Positions 25,388 through 35,900 of a stretch of DNA of 40,856 nt are shown here, in pieces. The position numbers were made by a program, and so were the translations under genes. Source of the DNA: Stygibacter sp964604155 (GTDB taxonomy: Bacteria > Cloacimonadota > Cloacimonadia > Cloacimonadales > TCS61); NCBI GenBank assembly GCA_964604155.1, contig CAZRXY010000112.1:1-40856 (forward strand), written 5' to 3'. The notes below the pieces were generated by a model, which worked only from the letters and a program-made list of their open reading frames with translations, was not told where the DNA came from and made no database searches. How positions within the stretch are numbered: the stretch's first letter is position 1; each line of letters starts with the position of its first letter.

Positions 25388-27130
25388 CTACTTTACATTA
25401 AAATTATCGATAAATTTTTGCAGCACGCTTGATCTTGTGGGGTGTCTTAGTTTTCGGAGAGCCTTATCTTCTATCTGTCTAATACGTTCACGGGTGACAT
25501 TAAAGATATTGCCAACTTCTTCCAGCGTACGGTGATAGCCATCATCAATGCCGAAGCGTAATCTGATAACGCGTTCTTCGCGGGAGGTGAGGCTTTTCAA
25601 GACGTCGTCCACCTGTTTTTTGAGCAAAGTGCGCTCTGCCATGCGTTCGGGAGAGATAGTTCCCTTATCTTCAATAAAGTCACCCAAAAGACTATCATCG
25701 TCATCATGTCCAATAGGCTTATCGAGAGATACCGGTTCTTTTGTGATTGCCTGGATGCTTTTAACTTTTTCTACTGTGAGTTCCAGTTCTTCAGCAATCT
25801 CCTCAGGATAGGGTTCTCTGCCGAGTTTTTGCAGCAATTTGCGGCTGGCTCTTTTAACTTTATTAATAGATTCGATCATGTGCACCGGAATCCTAATAGT
25901 TCTCGCCTGGTCGGCAATAGCTCGAGTAATCGCCTGCCTGATCCACCAGGTGGCATAGGTGGAAAATTTGAAACCTTTGCGGTAATCATATTTTTCCACA
26001 GCTCTCATCAAACCCGTATTACCCTCCTGGATGAGGTCAAGAAAATCGAGTCCCCGGTTATTATAGCGTTTGGCAATAGAGACCACCAGCCTTACATTAG
26101 CCTCGATCATTTCATTTTTGGAGCGTTCTTTCAGCTTTTCGCCACGTTCTATTTCTCTGAGAAGATCAATCATTTCCTGAGCAGTCATCCGCGTTTCCAG
26201 TTCTACTCGCCTTATTTTACGGCGAGCATTTTTGATTTTCCGCAGCGTTTCGATAAAGACTTCGGGATCAATGCCGGTTTCTTCTTTCACTTCCAGATAG
26301 TCTTCTTCAGATTTTCCTGCACGTCGACCGAAGGTGCAGATTTCATCAATATCATACTTTCTGATTTTACTGAGGTTTTTGATAATTTTCTCGGAATCTT
26401 TGATCCTGTCAACGAGGCTTTTTATCCTGTAAACCATCCTTTTCAGCAGTTTTTCATTATAAACGAGACGGTTAAAGATTGCTATCGCTTCTTTACGTTT
26501 TTCATCAATTTCTTCCTGATGTGAAAGGATGCCATTTTCGTCAATTTCACTATCATCCAGAAGTACGCCAATTTCTTCAAATTTTGCTTCCGTATCGGCA
26601 ATTACTTCTCTCAAAGAGGTCATCAATCTTTCTTCCTGTGCCTTATCCATCCAACTGCCATACTCGATTTTGAAGATATGGTCGAGGCGTACTCTTTTTT
26701 CCTGATAGCGGTGATAAAAATTTTCCATTTCACGCAATGTGCTGCCAGACATGAAAACATATTTATTTATGTATCTCTGACCAGATTCTATCTTTTTAGC
26801 TATGCGGACTTCGCCTTCTCGATCGAGCAGTGGAACTCTTCCCATTTCTCCCAGATACATACGCACCGGGTCATCATAATAGCGTTTATTTTTAAATTTC
26901 CGAGCCGGTTTTGCTTTGTTCGAACTGGGATGTTTCCTCGTGATCCGCTTTTGTGTCTCATCAATGATTTCTATGCCGTCATCTGTCAGGTCATTAATCA
27001 AATCAGAAATTTTCTCCAGGTAAATAGGATCATTAGGCAAATTTTCATTAATCTGTTTAAAGGTAATCAGATTACTATTCTCTTTTGCCAGATCTTTAAG
27101 TTTCTGAACGCATTCATTATAGCTTTGCAT
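25388..27130 (-). CDS. rpoD: Primary sigma factor RpoD (sigma-70)
   Basis: The 580-residue product has a region 1.1-like N-terminus, region 1.2 (YYDDPVRMYLGEMG), a non-conserved acidic insert, region 2 (DFLDLIQEGNTGLMRAVEKYD, FSTYATWWIRQAITRAI), region 3 and region 4 (LRFGIDDGYHRTLEEVG, TRERIRQIEDKALRKL). The helix-turn-helix of region 4 is intact. It directs housekeeping transcription. It follows dnaG by 9 bases in the classical rpsU-dnaG-rpoD arrangement. Confidence 0.97.
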   Translation of the reverse strand: MQSYNECVQKLKDLAKENSNLITFKQINENLPNDPIYLEKISDLINDLTDDGIEIIDETQKRITRKHPSSNKAKPARKFKNKRYYDDPVRMYLGEMGRVPLLDREGEVRIAKKIESGQRYINKYVFMSGSTLREMENFYHRYQEKRVRLDHIFKIEYGSWMDKAQEERLMTSLREVIADTEAKFEEIGVLLDDSEIDENGILSHQEEIDEKRKEAIAIFNRLVYNEKLLKRMVYRIKSLVDRIKDSEKIIKNLSKIRKYDIDEICTFGRRAGKSEEDYLEVKEETGIDPEVFIETLRKIKNARRKIRRVELETRMTAQEMIDLLREIERGEKLKERSKNEMIEANVRLVVSIAKRYNNRGLDFLDLIQEGNTGLMRAVEKYDYRKGFKFSTYATWWIRQAITRAIADQARTIRIPVHMIESINKVKRASRKLLQKLGREPYPEEIAEELELTVEKVKSIQAITKEPVSLDKPIGHDDDDSLLGDFIEDKGTISPERMAERTLLKKQVDDVLKSLTSREERVIRLRFGIDDGYHRTLEEVGNIFNVTRERIRQIEDKALRKLRHPTRSSVLQKFIDNFNVK

Positions 27131-27139
27131 TTATGCTCC

Positions 27140-28852
27140 TTAATATAATAATATCTGGGCTTTCCTGCCTTCTAATTCCCGCAAACGCAATTGCAATTCT
27201 TCTTTTCTTTCCCATAATTCTTGCTCCCAACCTTCTTTCTCGATACGATTATCAATCTTTGCAAGGTCTAATTGATACTTGCGCCATTTAACATCTTTGA
27301 TTATCTCTTTGAGCTCTACCTGCGGCACTTCCAGCAACATAATCCCGGACATTGTTGTCCATACCTCAGGTGAAACCAGCATCTGGTATGAAGACACCTG
27401 ACTAATATTTGTGTTTTGCTCCATCAGCACCTCAAATATCGCTTTATAATCTTCCCTCAAAAAAAAGGAAGCATCTAATTCTTTATTCACCTCGTCGCAC
27501 AATTCCCGATGCTCCAGCAATATTCTTAATAACTGGCTCTCTTCAGGATACTTTCTATCATCCAGATAATCTAACGAATTATTGGTATCTTTAAAAATTA
27601 TTTTATTCTTGTATTTAGATACTATGGCAGGATAGCTGATATTAAAGGATTCAGAAAGCCCTTTGAGAAAAATACTGCGGTCTGTATCATTAGAGATATC
27701 CTGCGCTGTATCCAGAAGAAAGCTCACTTTTTTATTAAGGCTAAGTCCCAGTCTCTCTTCATTTCTAACGAATTCCGTTAAACTCTGGGCATTCTCTATT
27801 AAATTCTGCAAGGCTTCCTTTCCTTCCTTTTTTAAAAAACTATCAGGGTCTTCATCTTCGGGCAGCACCACAATCAGACCCATAAAACCGTGGCGCACCA
27901 CTTCGGAGGCGGCTTTAAGGGCTGCTCTCACACCGGCATCATCGCCATCATAGATAATATAAAACTTTTGGGCATATCTGCCTAACAAAGATATTTGCTG
28001 TTCTGTGAGCGCTGTGCCCAAAGAGGCTACAGAATTGGTAAAACCCTGCTCATAAAGTCTCAGCATATCAAGATAACCTTCGCTCACCAGCACAGAACCC
28101 TGCTTGCTGATATCATACTTGGTGATATTAAGACCATACAGCTCCTTACTTTTACTGTAGATAAGCGTAGTAGGCGAATTGATATACTTCCCGCCAGGCT
28201 GGGATTCATCCAGTTTTCTCCCACCAAATGCCACCACTCTGCCGCTGCTGCTGTGTATGGGTATCATCAGTCGATTGCGGAAAAGATCAAAACTACCCCG
28301 CTCATTATTGCCAAACAAGCCGGTCTCCCGCAGAATGTCCTTGTCTATATTATTTTTAAGGAGGTAATTCGAAAGCCCTCCAAAACTATCCAATGCCAAT
28401 CCAAATTCAAATTTTTCACAGATTTCCGGACTTAAACCCCGCTTTTCCAGATACTTCTGAGCAAATTCTCCATGCCGCTTGAGATTATCTTTATAATACC
28501 CTTTGGCAAGCTCATAAATCTGATAGACCAAGTCAAATTTGCTTCTCTTCTTTTTGTCAAAATTAGATTCAGGCAGGGTATAGCCGGATAGTGCGGCAAC
28601 CTTACGCACTGCTTCCCAGAAAGAAATCTTCTCGTAATCTCTCACAAAAGTAACAGCATTACCAGAAACCCCGCACCCAAAACACTTAAAAATCTGTATC
28701 TTTTCGCTCACATTAAAAGAAGGAGTTTTCTCATCGTGAAAGGGACACAAAGCCTTATAATTGCTGCCGGCTTTTTTGAGCGGGATGTAATTGCGGATCA
28801 CATCCACAATACTAATCTGTGCCAGCATGTCATCTACAACTTTGATATCCAC
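27140..28852 (-). CDS. dnaG: DNA primase
   Basis: The 570-residue product has an N-terminal CHC2 zinc-binding domain (CPFHDEKTPSF...CFGCG), the primase core and a Toprim domain (VSEGYLDMLRLYEQG, IIYDGDDAG), then a helical C-terminal domain for helicase contact. It makes RNA primers at the replication fork. It starts 3 bases after mutS2 ends and is followed closely by rpoD. Confidence 0.96.
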   Translation of the reverse strand: MDIKVVDDMLAQISIVDVIRNYIPLKKAGSNYKALCPFHDEKTPSFNVSEKIQIFKCFGCGVSGNAVTFVRDYEKISFWEAVRKVAALSGYTLPESNFDKKKRSKFDLVYQIYELAKGYYKDNLKRHGEFAQKYLEKRGLSPEICEKFEFGLALDSFGGLSNYLLKNNIDKDILRETGLFGNNERGSFDLFRNRLMIPIHSSSGRVVAFGGRKLDESQPGGKYINSPTTLIYSKSKELYGLNITKYDISKQGSVLVSEGYLDMLRLYEQGFTNSVASLGTALTEQQISLLGRYAQKFYIIYDGDDAGVRAALKAASEVVRHGFMGLIVVLPEDEDPDSFLKKEGKEALQNLIENAQSLTEFVRNEERLGLSLNKKVSFLLDTAQDISNDTDRSIFLKGLSESFNISYPAIVSKYKNKIIFKDTNNSLDYLDDRKYPEESQLLRILLEHRELCDEVNKELDASFFLREDYKAIFEVLMEQNTNISQVSSYQMLVSPEVWTTMSGIMLLEVPQVELKEIIKDVKWRKYQLDLAKIDNRIEKEGWEQELWERKEELQLRLRELEGRKAQILLY

Positions 28853-28855
28853 AAT

Positions 28856-31201
28856 TTACTCCGCATGAAGCTTGCATACCGTAACGCCATCACCACCTGC
28901 TTCCGGAGCCGGCGTGAAAAACTCTTCTACAAACTTATTTTTTCTCAGATAATTTCTGATCTTGCTTCGCAAAGCCCCAGTGCCCTTGCCATGCACGATC
29001 CGCACATAATTTAACCCGCTTAATAGTGCTTCATCTATAAGACGATCCACTTCCGGCACTGCCTCCTCATAACGATATCCCAGAAGCTTGAGTTCAAATT
29101 TTGCCTGAGGTGTCGGGCTGCTATAGTGTACGTCACTTTTCTCGGGCTGCTCTTTATCAGATTTATATAGGTTTTTGAGATTTGTTGTGTAATACATGCC
29201 GTCAAGATCAATCTTAATGGCATTACGGCTTATTTCCACGATCACTCCTTCGGCATCGAGGTCTTGCAGCCAGACACGCTGACCTATCGCTGGATCCTGT
29301 AACTTGTATCTGCCTCTAAAGCTGCCTTCTATAGCTATTTCATCCAGGTCATTATTGAGCTTAACCACTTTTTTGAGAGAATCTTCCAGATTTTGCCGAC
29401 GCCTTTGCTTCTCATCTCGCTTGATGTGATCAATTTCGGTATTTAATTCTTTCTGGAGTGACGTCAAAAATTCGCGTGCCTCCAGATTTGATCTCTTTTT
29501 TATCTGACGTGTTTCCTGCTCGATCTTGCTTATCTGTCTTTGATATTCATCTACTTTCTGATTCAGCAAAGTGGTTTTAAGCTCATATTGATAAATCTCT
29601 CGGCTCAACCTTTTTCGCTCGCCATCTAATTTCTTGATCAGGTCTGTGAGCTCAACATTCTGCCTGCCTGCCAGTTCTCGAGCACGGTCTATGATCTCCC
29701 CCGGCATCCCCAGACGAGATGCTACTTCAATGGCAAAACTATTGCCGGGTAAGCCGATTTTAAATTGATAGGTGGGCACGTGATTTTCTGTATCGAACTG
29801 CATGGCTGCATTCACGCATCTTTCATCACCTTCAGCAAAAACCTTGAGTGCCGTGTAATGTGTGGTGACTACGCCCAGCACGCCTTTACGGCTCAGATGC
29901 TCAAGCACTACCTGAGCCAAGGCGCTTCCCTGCTCCGGGTCCGTTGCTGAGCCAATCTCATCAATGAGCACTAATATATTTTTTTCTTCGCTTTCCAGCA
30001 TCTCCTTGAGATTTGCTATATGCGAGGAAAAGGTGGAAAGAGAATTTTCCAAAGATTGATTATCACCTATATCAGCATAAACCGCACCAAAGATTCCAAT
30101 TTTACTCTCATCCGATGCCGGAATTGGCAAGCCACTTAAAGCCATCAGCGTCAAAAGACCCACCGTTTTCAAAGTGATAGTCTTTCCACCCGTATTAGGA
30201 CCAGAAATCAACAGAATATCATATTCATTACCCAGCTCCAGATCAAATGGGATCACCCGCTCCACGCTGGAAAAAGATTCTATCAATAGCGGATGCCTTG
30301 CCTTAATAATACTCAGGCAGGCATTCTCACAGATTTGTGGTACTTTGCCCTGCAAGCGGTTTGCCCAACTGGCTACTGCGGAATAATAATCCAGTTTAGA
30401 TAAAATTGTTGTATTATAGGTAATATTTTGCTTCTCTGCTAAAATCTGATTGGTAAATTCCCGCAGGATTTTATAAATTTCCTGCCGCTCTTCATCTTCC
30501 AGTAAATGCACCTCATTATTAAGCCCCACCACCTCAGAAGGCTCAATATATACCGAATTGTGACTACCCGATTCACCATGCACTATCCCATTCACATAAG
30601 AAGAAGCAGATTTTTTTACAGGAACAACAAAGCGTCCATCACGCTGGGTAACCACGTCATCATAAAGATAACTATGCTCGGAATACTCGCTCAGCTTTTT
30701 CTGCAACTCAGTTACGATATTGCGACGCACCTGCTTCTGCCTTTTACGCACTGAATACAGATGCGATGAGGCATTATCTCTGATCTCGCCATCCTCGTTA
30801 TATATTCTCCGAAATCTCTCTAATAGCTCCGGCTGGCTCACCAGCTCATCCGCCACCGCACTGAATAATGGATAAATCTCATACCTCTTTCTGTCACTCG
30901 ATATATTTTCTACTACAATAAGATTATTCACAATTAACCGAAATTCCTCAAAATCATATATTTGACCATCATTTTCATATAACAGGCTTCTAATTTCCGA
31001 AACTAATGAGAAATTGTAATAGATTTTATTCTTTTGCATCTGCTGGATTTCACTCGAGAGCTTAAGCCGATTCTCTATTTCTGCTTTATCACAGATTGGG
31101 TGCAATTTTTGTGCCAGTAATCTGGCTCCATCACTGTGACACAAATCTGCCAGATAATTTCTAACTTTAGCAAATTCAAGCGAATTGGAATATTTCATCA
31201 T
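28856..31201 (-). CDS. mutS2: MutS2 family ATPase/endonuclease
   Basis: The 781-residue product has the ABC-type MutS ATPase (Walker A SGPNTGGKT near residue 335, Walker B LVLIDEIGSATDP), a long coiled coil (about 520-620) and a C-terminal Smr domain (residues about 705-781, with HGKGTGALR). There is no mismatch-binding domain I, so it is MutS2 and not MutS1. It acts in recombination suppression or ribosome rescue in other bacteria. It lies in the middle of the rpsU-rpoD operon, close to cvpA and dnaG. Confidence 0.94.
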   Translation of the reverse strand: MMKYSNSLEFAKVRNYLADLCHSDGARLLAQKLHPICDKAEIENRLKLSSEIQQMQKNKIYYNFSLVSEIRSLLYENDGQIYDFEEFRLIVNNLIVVENISSDRKRYEIYPLFSAVADELVSQPELLERFRRIYNEDGEIRDNASSHLYSVRKRQKQVRRNIVTELQKKLSEYSEHSYLYDDVVTQRDGRFVVPVKKSASSYVNGIVHGESGSHNSVYIEPSEVVGLNNEVHLLEDEERQEIYKILREFTNQILAEKQNITYNTTILSKLDYYSAVASWANRLQGKVPQICENACLSIIKARHPLLIESFSSVERVIPFDLELGNEYDILLISGPNTGGKTITLKTVGLLTLMALSGLPIPASDESKIGIFGAVYADIGDNQSLENSLSTFSSHIANLKEMLESEEKNILVLIDEIGSATDPEQGSALAQVVLEHLSRKGVLGVVTTHYTALKVFAEGDERCVNAAMQFDTENHVPTYQFKIGLPGNSFAIEVASRLGMPGEIIDRARELAGRQNVELTDLIKKLDGERKRLSREIYQYELKTTLLNQKVDEYQRQISKIEQETRQIKKRSNLEAREFLTSLQKELNTEIDHIKRDEKQRRRQNLEDSLKKVVKLNNDLDEIAIEGSFRGRYKLQDPAIGQRVWLQDLDAEGVIVEISRNAIKIDLDGMYYTTNLKNLYKSDKEQPEKSDVHYSSPTPQAKFELKLLGYRYEEAVPEVDRLIDEALLSGLNYVRIVHGKGTGALRSKIRNYLRKNKFVEEFFTPAPEAGGDGVTVCKLHAE

Positions 31202-31223
31202 TTCAAAGGCATTATTCAGGATA

Positions 31224-32003
31224 TCAGGAGATGCTCATACCCATAAGGTTAATTTCCAGATAGTCTGCCAGCGGCTCTATCACACCCATGATCAAAAGCG
31301 AAGGTATTGTGATTTCTTTTCCTTCAAATTTCAGATTTTGCTGAGACTGCTTTTCCAGTTTTGCATGCACTTCCGCAAATTCATTATCTCGCAGCGTTAC
31401 TCTCATAGTTTCCAGAAATTCTGACATTGCCCGGTCCCGCGTCTTATCATCTGAAGCTCTGTTGTTCTTCTCTCTTGCCTTGTCTAATGCCTCCCAAAGA
31501 CGGTCTATATCAATCTCAGACATATCTGCTCTGCGACTATTTATCTCCTCCTCCAAAAATAATGTAAGCTCCCTGAAATTTGACCGCTGGTTAGCAGGAC
31601 GCACACCTCTGCCATTCAGAGATAATGGAGATATATCTATCAATATCACCAGAAAGGAAAGCAGAACAAAATAGCATAATACAGCAAAAAAACCACCGGC
31701 TAACCTGTTCATACATCCCAGCCTGAGCGTTTTCATTATCTTTTTCAGAAATATATATAACACTCTCGCCAGAATCATCATCACTACGAAGATTACAATG
31801 TAAAATATCAGAGTCGCTACAGCAGGTGATACCCGCAAAAAATCACTGAGCTGATAGCGAAAACCTTCACCAAAACTGCTGATCACCAGAATCACACCAG
31901 CTAAGGAAGCCAGACGGACCAGCGTCCACAAAAGACCCTGAACCATGCCCCATACTAAAAATGCTATCAGTAGTATCCCAAAAGCAAAATCTATATTCGT
32001 CAT
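31224..32003 (-). CDS. CvpA-family membrane protein
   Basis: About 259 residues. The first 130 residues hold four predicted membrane helices with the CvpA pattern (FLVWGMVQGLLWTLVRLASL near the N-terminus); the rest is a soluble, charged tail. Family members are linked to colicin V production and envelope stress, but the molecular function is unclear. ATG 32003 is preferred to GTG 32006, which would touch the GGGGGA ribosome binding site. It is the first gene after the internal terminator at 32049-32088. Confidence 0.8.
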   Translation of the reverse strand: MTNIDFAFGILLIAFLVWGMVQGLLWTLVRLASLAGVILVISSFGEGFRYQLSDFLRVSPAVATLIFYIVIFVVMMILARVLYIFLKKIMKTLRLGCMNRLAGGFFAVLCYFVLLSFLVILIDISPLSLNGRGVRPANQRSNFRELTLFLEEEINSRRADMSEIDIDRLWEALDKAREKNNRASDDKTRDRAMSEFLETMRVTLRDNEFAEVHAKLEKQSQQNLKFEGKEITIPSLLIMGVIEPLADYLEINLMGMSIS

Positions 32004-32048
32004 CACTCCCCCAGGATTCTTATCTTAAATATAATCTTTTATGATGAT

Positions 32049-32088
32049 AAAAAAGCATAAACAGAGAGCTCATCCCTCCGTTTATGCT
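32049..32088 (-). terminator. Terminator between yqeY and cvpA
   Basis: On the minus strand a 13-bp stem (complement of 32076-32088 pairing with complement of 32054-32066, one G-U) is followed by six T (complement of 32049-32054). It would attenuate transcription from rpsU-yqeY into cvpA-mutS2-dnaG-rpoD. Confidence 0.85.
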
Positions 32089-32121
32089 GTATTTTTACAT
32101 CTTCGTTATCCTGCTATTATG

Positions 32122-32565
32122 CTAACTCAATTTCTGACGTACTATTGTGGCTAATTGTCTGCCGTCTGCCAGATTGCCCAGCTCTTCCTTGAGGTGTTTC
32201 ATTAACCTGCCCATATCTTCAATACCACAGGCTGACAAAGCTACTATTGCCTTTTCTACTGCCTCAGTTAACTCAAGTTCAGATAACATCCTCGGGAGAT
32301 ATGACTCTATGATCTCAATCTCAAACTGCTCATTACCGGCAAGATCGGCACGTTCTCCGGTTATGTAAAGCTCCTTAGCCTGCTGACGCTTCTTGAGCTC
32401 ACCCTTTAAGATACCGACTACATCATCATCAGATAGCTCCTTCCGAGTATCTATCTGAACCTGCTTGATGGCACTTTTCAGAGTGCGAAGAACTTTTAAC
32501 AGCTCCTTGCTTTTGCTCCGCATCGCCTCTTTTATCGCCGCATCCATTCGCTCCAATATCATCAT
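32122..32565 (-). CDS. yqeY: GatB/YqeY domain protein
   Basis: The 147-residue YqeY-type protein is helical, with LRTLKSAIKQVQID near the N-terminus and the conserved YLPRMLSELEL and MGRLMKHLKEELGNLADG segments. It resembles the tail domain of the GatB amidotransferase subunit, which contacts tRNA, but free YqeY has no proven role. It sits directly after rpsU, an arrangement seen in many bacteria. Confidence 0.92.
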   Translation of the reverse strand: MMILERMDAAIKEAMRSKSKELLKVLRTLKSAIKQVQIDTRKELSDDDVVGILKGELKKRQQAKELYITGERADLAGNEQFEIEIIESYLPRMLSELELTEAVEKAIVALSACGIEDMGRLMKHLKEELGNLADGRQLATIVRQKLS

Positions 32566-32583
32566 ATCATCCTCTCTTGTGGC

Positions 32584-32796
32584 TTATATAGCTCTGCCGT
32601 ATCGAGCTATTTTTCGCTGCTGCTTAACGGCTTTACGCATCGCAGCATTAAGCTTTCTGCGACGCTCTACCGTGGGCTTTTCAAAGTACTGGTTCTTCTT
32701 GATGTCGCTCAATAGAGCAGCTTTTTCACAAGACTTCTTGAACCTGCGTAATGTTACCTGAAAAGGCTCATTATCTTTGGCTATTACCTTGGGCAC
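32584..32796 (-). CDS. rpsU: 30S ribosomal protein S21
   Basis: The 70-residue basic protein has the S21 core PFQVTLRRFKKSCEKA followed by an Arg/Lys-rich tail. The start is GTG 32796, behind an unusually full Shine-Dalgarno sequence GAAGGAGGTGATA with 9 bases from GGAGG to the GTG. It heads the operon rpsU-yqeY-(terminator)-cvpA-mutS2-dnaG-rpoD. S21 itself helps start-site recognition, and in some Bacteroidota-related groups it is linked to SD usage. Confidence 0.95.
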   Translation of the reverse strand: MPKVIAKDNEPFQVTLRRFKKSCEKAALLSDIKKNQYFEKPTVERRRKLNAAMRKAVKQQRKIARYGRAI

Positions 32797-32853
32797 TAAA
32801 TATCACCTCCTTCTTTATCAAGTACAGGACAGGAGATAGAGATAACCTTTTAT

Positions 32854-32859
32854 TGTCAA
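32854..32859 (-). promoter_or_regulatory. Candidate -35 box of the rpsU operon
   Basis: A perfect TTGACA on the minus strand lies about 58 bases before the rpsU start. The matching -10 is not clear (a TATCTC occurs at a 15-base spacing). Confidence 0.35.
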
Positions 32860-32880
32860 GTAAATTATTGCCCTGTCACT

Positions 32881-32954
32881 GGCATACTCCCGAAATTTTA
32901 TTTACGGTTGGAATATTGAACTTAGGAAGTTATAGGTCGTCACCATTGCGAAGG
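32881..32954 (+). repeat. 75-bp dispersed repeat family 1, copy C
   Basis: It begins GGCATACTCCCGAAATT, contains TTGGAATATTGAACTTAGG and GGTCGTCACCATTGCGAAGG, and is collinear with copies A and B. It marks the boundary between the rpsU operon and the accessory island. Confidence 0.85.
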
Positions 32955-32991
32955 ACTAGCTGTGTTCAAGGATATATCTAAGATCAATGAC

Positions 32992-35900
32992 TCATTTAAT
33001 GACTTCTAAAATACCAACTGCAACTTCGGAATAATTTTTTTGAATTATTCTTTTACTTTCTAACTCTAGTTTCTTTTCTTCTAAAATATTAGTTTTTTTC
33101 TCTAATTGAGCGTGGAGCATTTTTATGCGAAAATCTTTGTCAGTATTGCCTAACTGATTATCAAACCAGTTCTTACTCTTGTTATAGCTTAATTCTAAGC
33201 TTCTGAGTCGAATATTAACAAAGTTTTCATTTCTTTGCTTGTTTTCTTTGAGGATATTATCAGCTCTATCCATGAATATTGAATAACCTACTTCTAAAGC
33301 TTGAGACAACCATTCTTCATTAGTTTCGATTTCATCGCTTGAATTCATCCCCAATTCAATCATCTCACCTAATATTGCTTCAGAATCAAATCTTGAACAA
33401 GCTTCTTCCATTTCATCATTGATAAATACAGTTTCTAAAGTACTTATGTTTTTCGCTCCTATTATGTTTAACCGAAAAATTCTAAAAACATAAAAACCAG
33501 TACAAATGTACTTAGTTCTCAATTGTATATGAAAAGCATTGGGAAAAGTAGCTTGTTTCAATCTATACTTATTAATTATAATACTGACTAAAGGGTGATA
33601 TATATTAATGAACTCTATAGAAGGTTTCTCGAAAGCTACATTAGAATCAAAAGTTATTTCTACTTTTTTATGTCGAGATAAAAATTTGGAAAGATCATAA
33701 GATTTTTGTTCTTCTCTAATCATCAATTTTAATTTCTCGTCAGGAGAGATGTATCCAATACAACTATTGAAATCGTAATCTATTCTTGATTGAGGGCAAT
33801 AATTGGATATAAAATCAAGAATGAATTTCCTTAATTGCTCACCAGTAACATACCTTCTTTGACGTTTAATATTATCTATTTCAATTTCAAAGAATTTATC
33901 TGTACCAATAAACTGAGCAGAATTTTGTTCAATTTCCTTAAAATCTGCAATCTGTCTTTGTGCTGCAAGTTCCCATTCACGAATATTCCTTTCATCTTCT
34001 TCAAGTGTGTATTCTTTTGAGAATACAATTTTGTTTAACGCTGAAATAATATTTCCAATAATTGGCTCTAGATCGCCAATAGAGTGCTTAAAAATTTCAA
34101 TCCTATTATACAACCTTTCAAGTATTCTTTCTTCAATTGAATCTTTTATAAATAAATTATGTATGTATAATATTTTAGCCTTTTGACCAATTCTATCAAT
34201 TCTACCGATTCTCTGTTCCATTTCCATAGGATTCCAGGGAAGGTCATAATTGAATATTGTGTTACAAAATTGAAAATCCAACCCTTCACCTCCAACAATT
34301 GATGACAATAGTATCTCAATATTCTCATTTTTTTTAAACAATTCGATATTTTCTTGTCTTTTCTGAATAGGAATGCTTCCATCAATTCTTAAACATTTTA
34401 TATTTTCAGCAGTTAACTTCTTTTCAAGGTATCTTAATGTACCTTTAAAGAAAGCAAAGACAAGAATTTTTACTTTTCCAATTTCTTTTTTTTCTTTGTA
34501 TATAATTTCAATAAATTTATTATATTTTGAATCGGTAAAATCATTATCCCACTCTTTCAAAATATTTTGTAAGTCAATGTAAATATCTTTTTCTTCTTCT
34601 ATAATGAAATCCTCTGAAAGTGATTCTGGCATATCTTTGCTAGAGACTTCAAATTTTGATTTATAATATTCTACCATGACTGGAATAGATGAAGACATTC
34701 GGCGTTGTGGAATATTTAATAACCATTGAACAAATCCTTTATTTTTCATATTAGCGGAACTATTTACATAATTAGTTACAGCCTCATAAAACTCTTTTTC
34801 TTTTTCAGTAAATTTGACCTTATGAGTAATTGCCTTTCGGACAGCTATATTTTTTTGAACTTCTCTTTTTCTTGTTCTTGTGTAAATGTGACTAATAAGA
34901 TTCAAATCAGATAATTTTCTTTGAAGATTGATCAATGTTCCAATATTATTATCACATTGCAGAGTATTAATGCGGCATAGTTCATCAAGGATTTCAGGAT
35001 ACAAGGGATTTTTATTCAAAAAAGAATCTACATTTATTTCTTTTAAGTACTTCTCTGCATCAATAAAGTTTGGGGGAAATTGACTTAGGCACATTTGGGT
35101 TTTAACAATTGGTTTATTATCTTCAAATCTTTTACTTGCGGAGTCAAATTCACTAAAGTCATCCTCATCTAAAATGTTTAGCAAATGGAATAAATTTTCG
35201 ATACCCAAGTGAATTGGAGTTGCAGTTAACATTACCATCGATTGAGATAAGTTACTTAATGTTTTACCGATTTCCCATTGATTAGTAGTCTTATTCCTTA
35301 GTTTGTGAGCTTCATCAATAATTATTAAATCAAAATCAGGCATCTGTTCTTTCAATTCGTCAATAATTTCATCATTCCGAATAGATTCAATTGAAATTAT
35401 AGCATTAAGAGTTTGATTTGGGTAATCTTTAATCTCCTTAAGATATGAGATAAATTTCTTTTTCTTTATTATGTCAAAATCTTCTGTAAATCTTGTTTTT
35501 AATTCGATCTTCCATTTTGATGTTAAGTTCGCCGGACATACTACAAGAACTCTTTGCATATTTTGACGTGCTCTTAACTCGGTTAAGATCATTCCAGCTT
35601 CAATTGTTTTTCCTAAACCAACTTCATCACAAATAAGAATTCTGTTTTTTGGGGAATCTAGAAATTTAATTAGGGGTTTAAATTGGTAAGGGTATAATTG
35701 TGTTTTTGAGGCATTAAAAGAGTAGATGTTGTTTCTTAAGGGAACTTCTTTATTCAATCTTTTCAAAGTCAATAATTTTTGAAATTCGTGATATCCGGAA
35801 AGTTTCCCTTTCAATAGATTCTCTTCAGGATCCATATTTTCACAATATCTTGTTAAGTCGTCTTCACTAATTATATCTATTTCTTCATAATTCCAAAATA

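Noticed and set aside
25706..26524. Long plus-strand frame (272 codons) opposite rpoD
   Set aside because: It lies inside the intact sigma-factor gene and is a codon-bias shadow rich in Phe and Ser.
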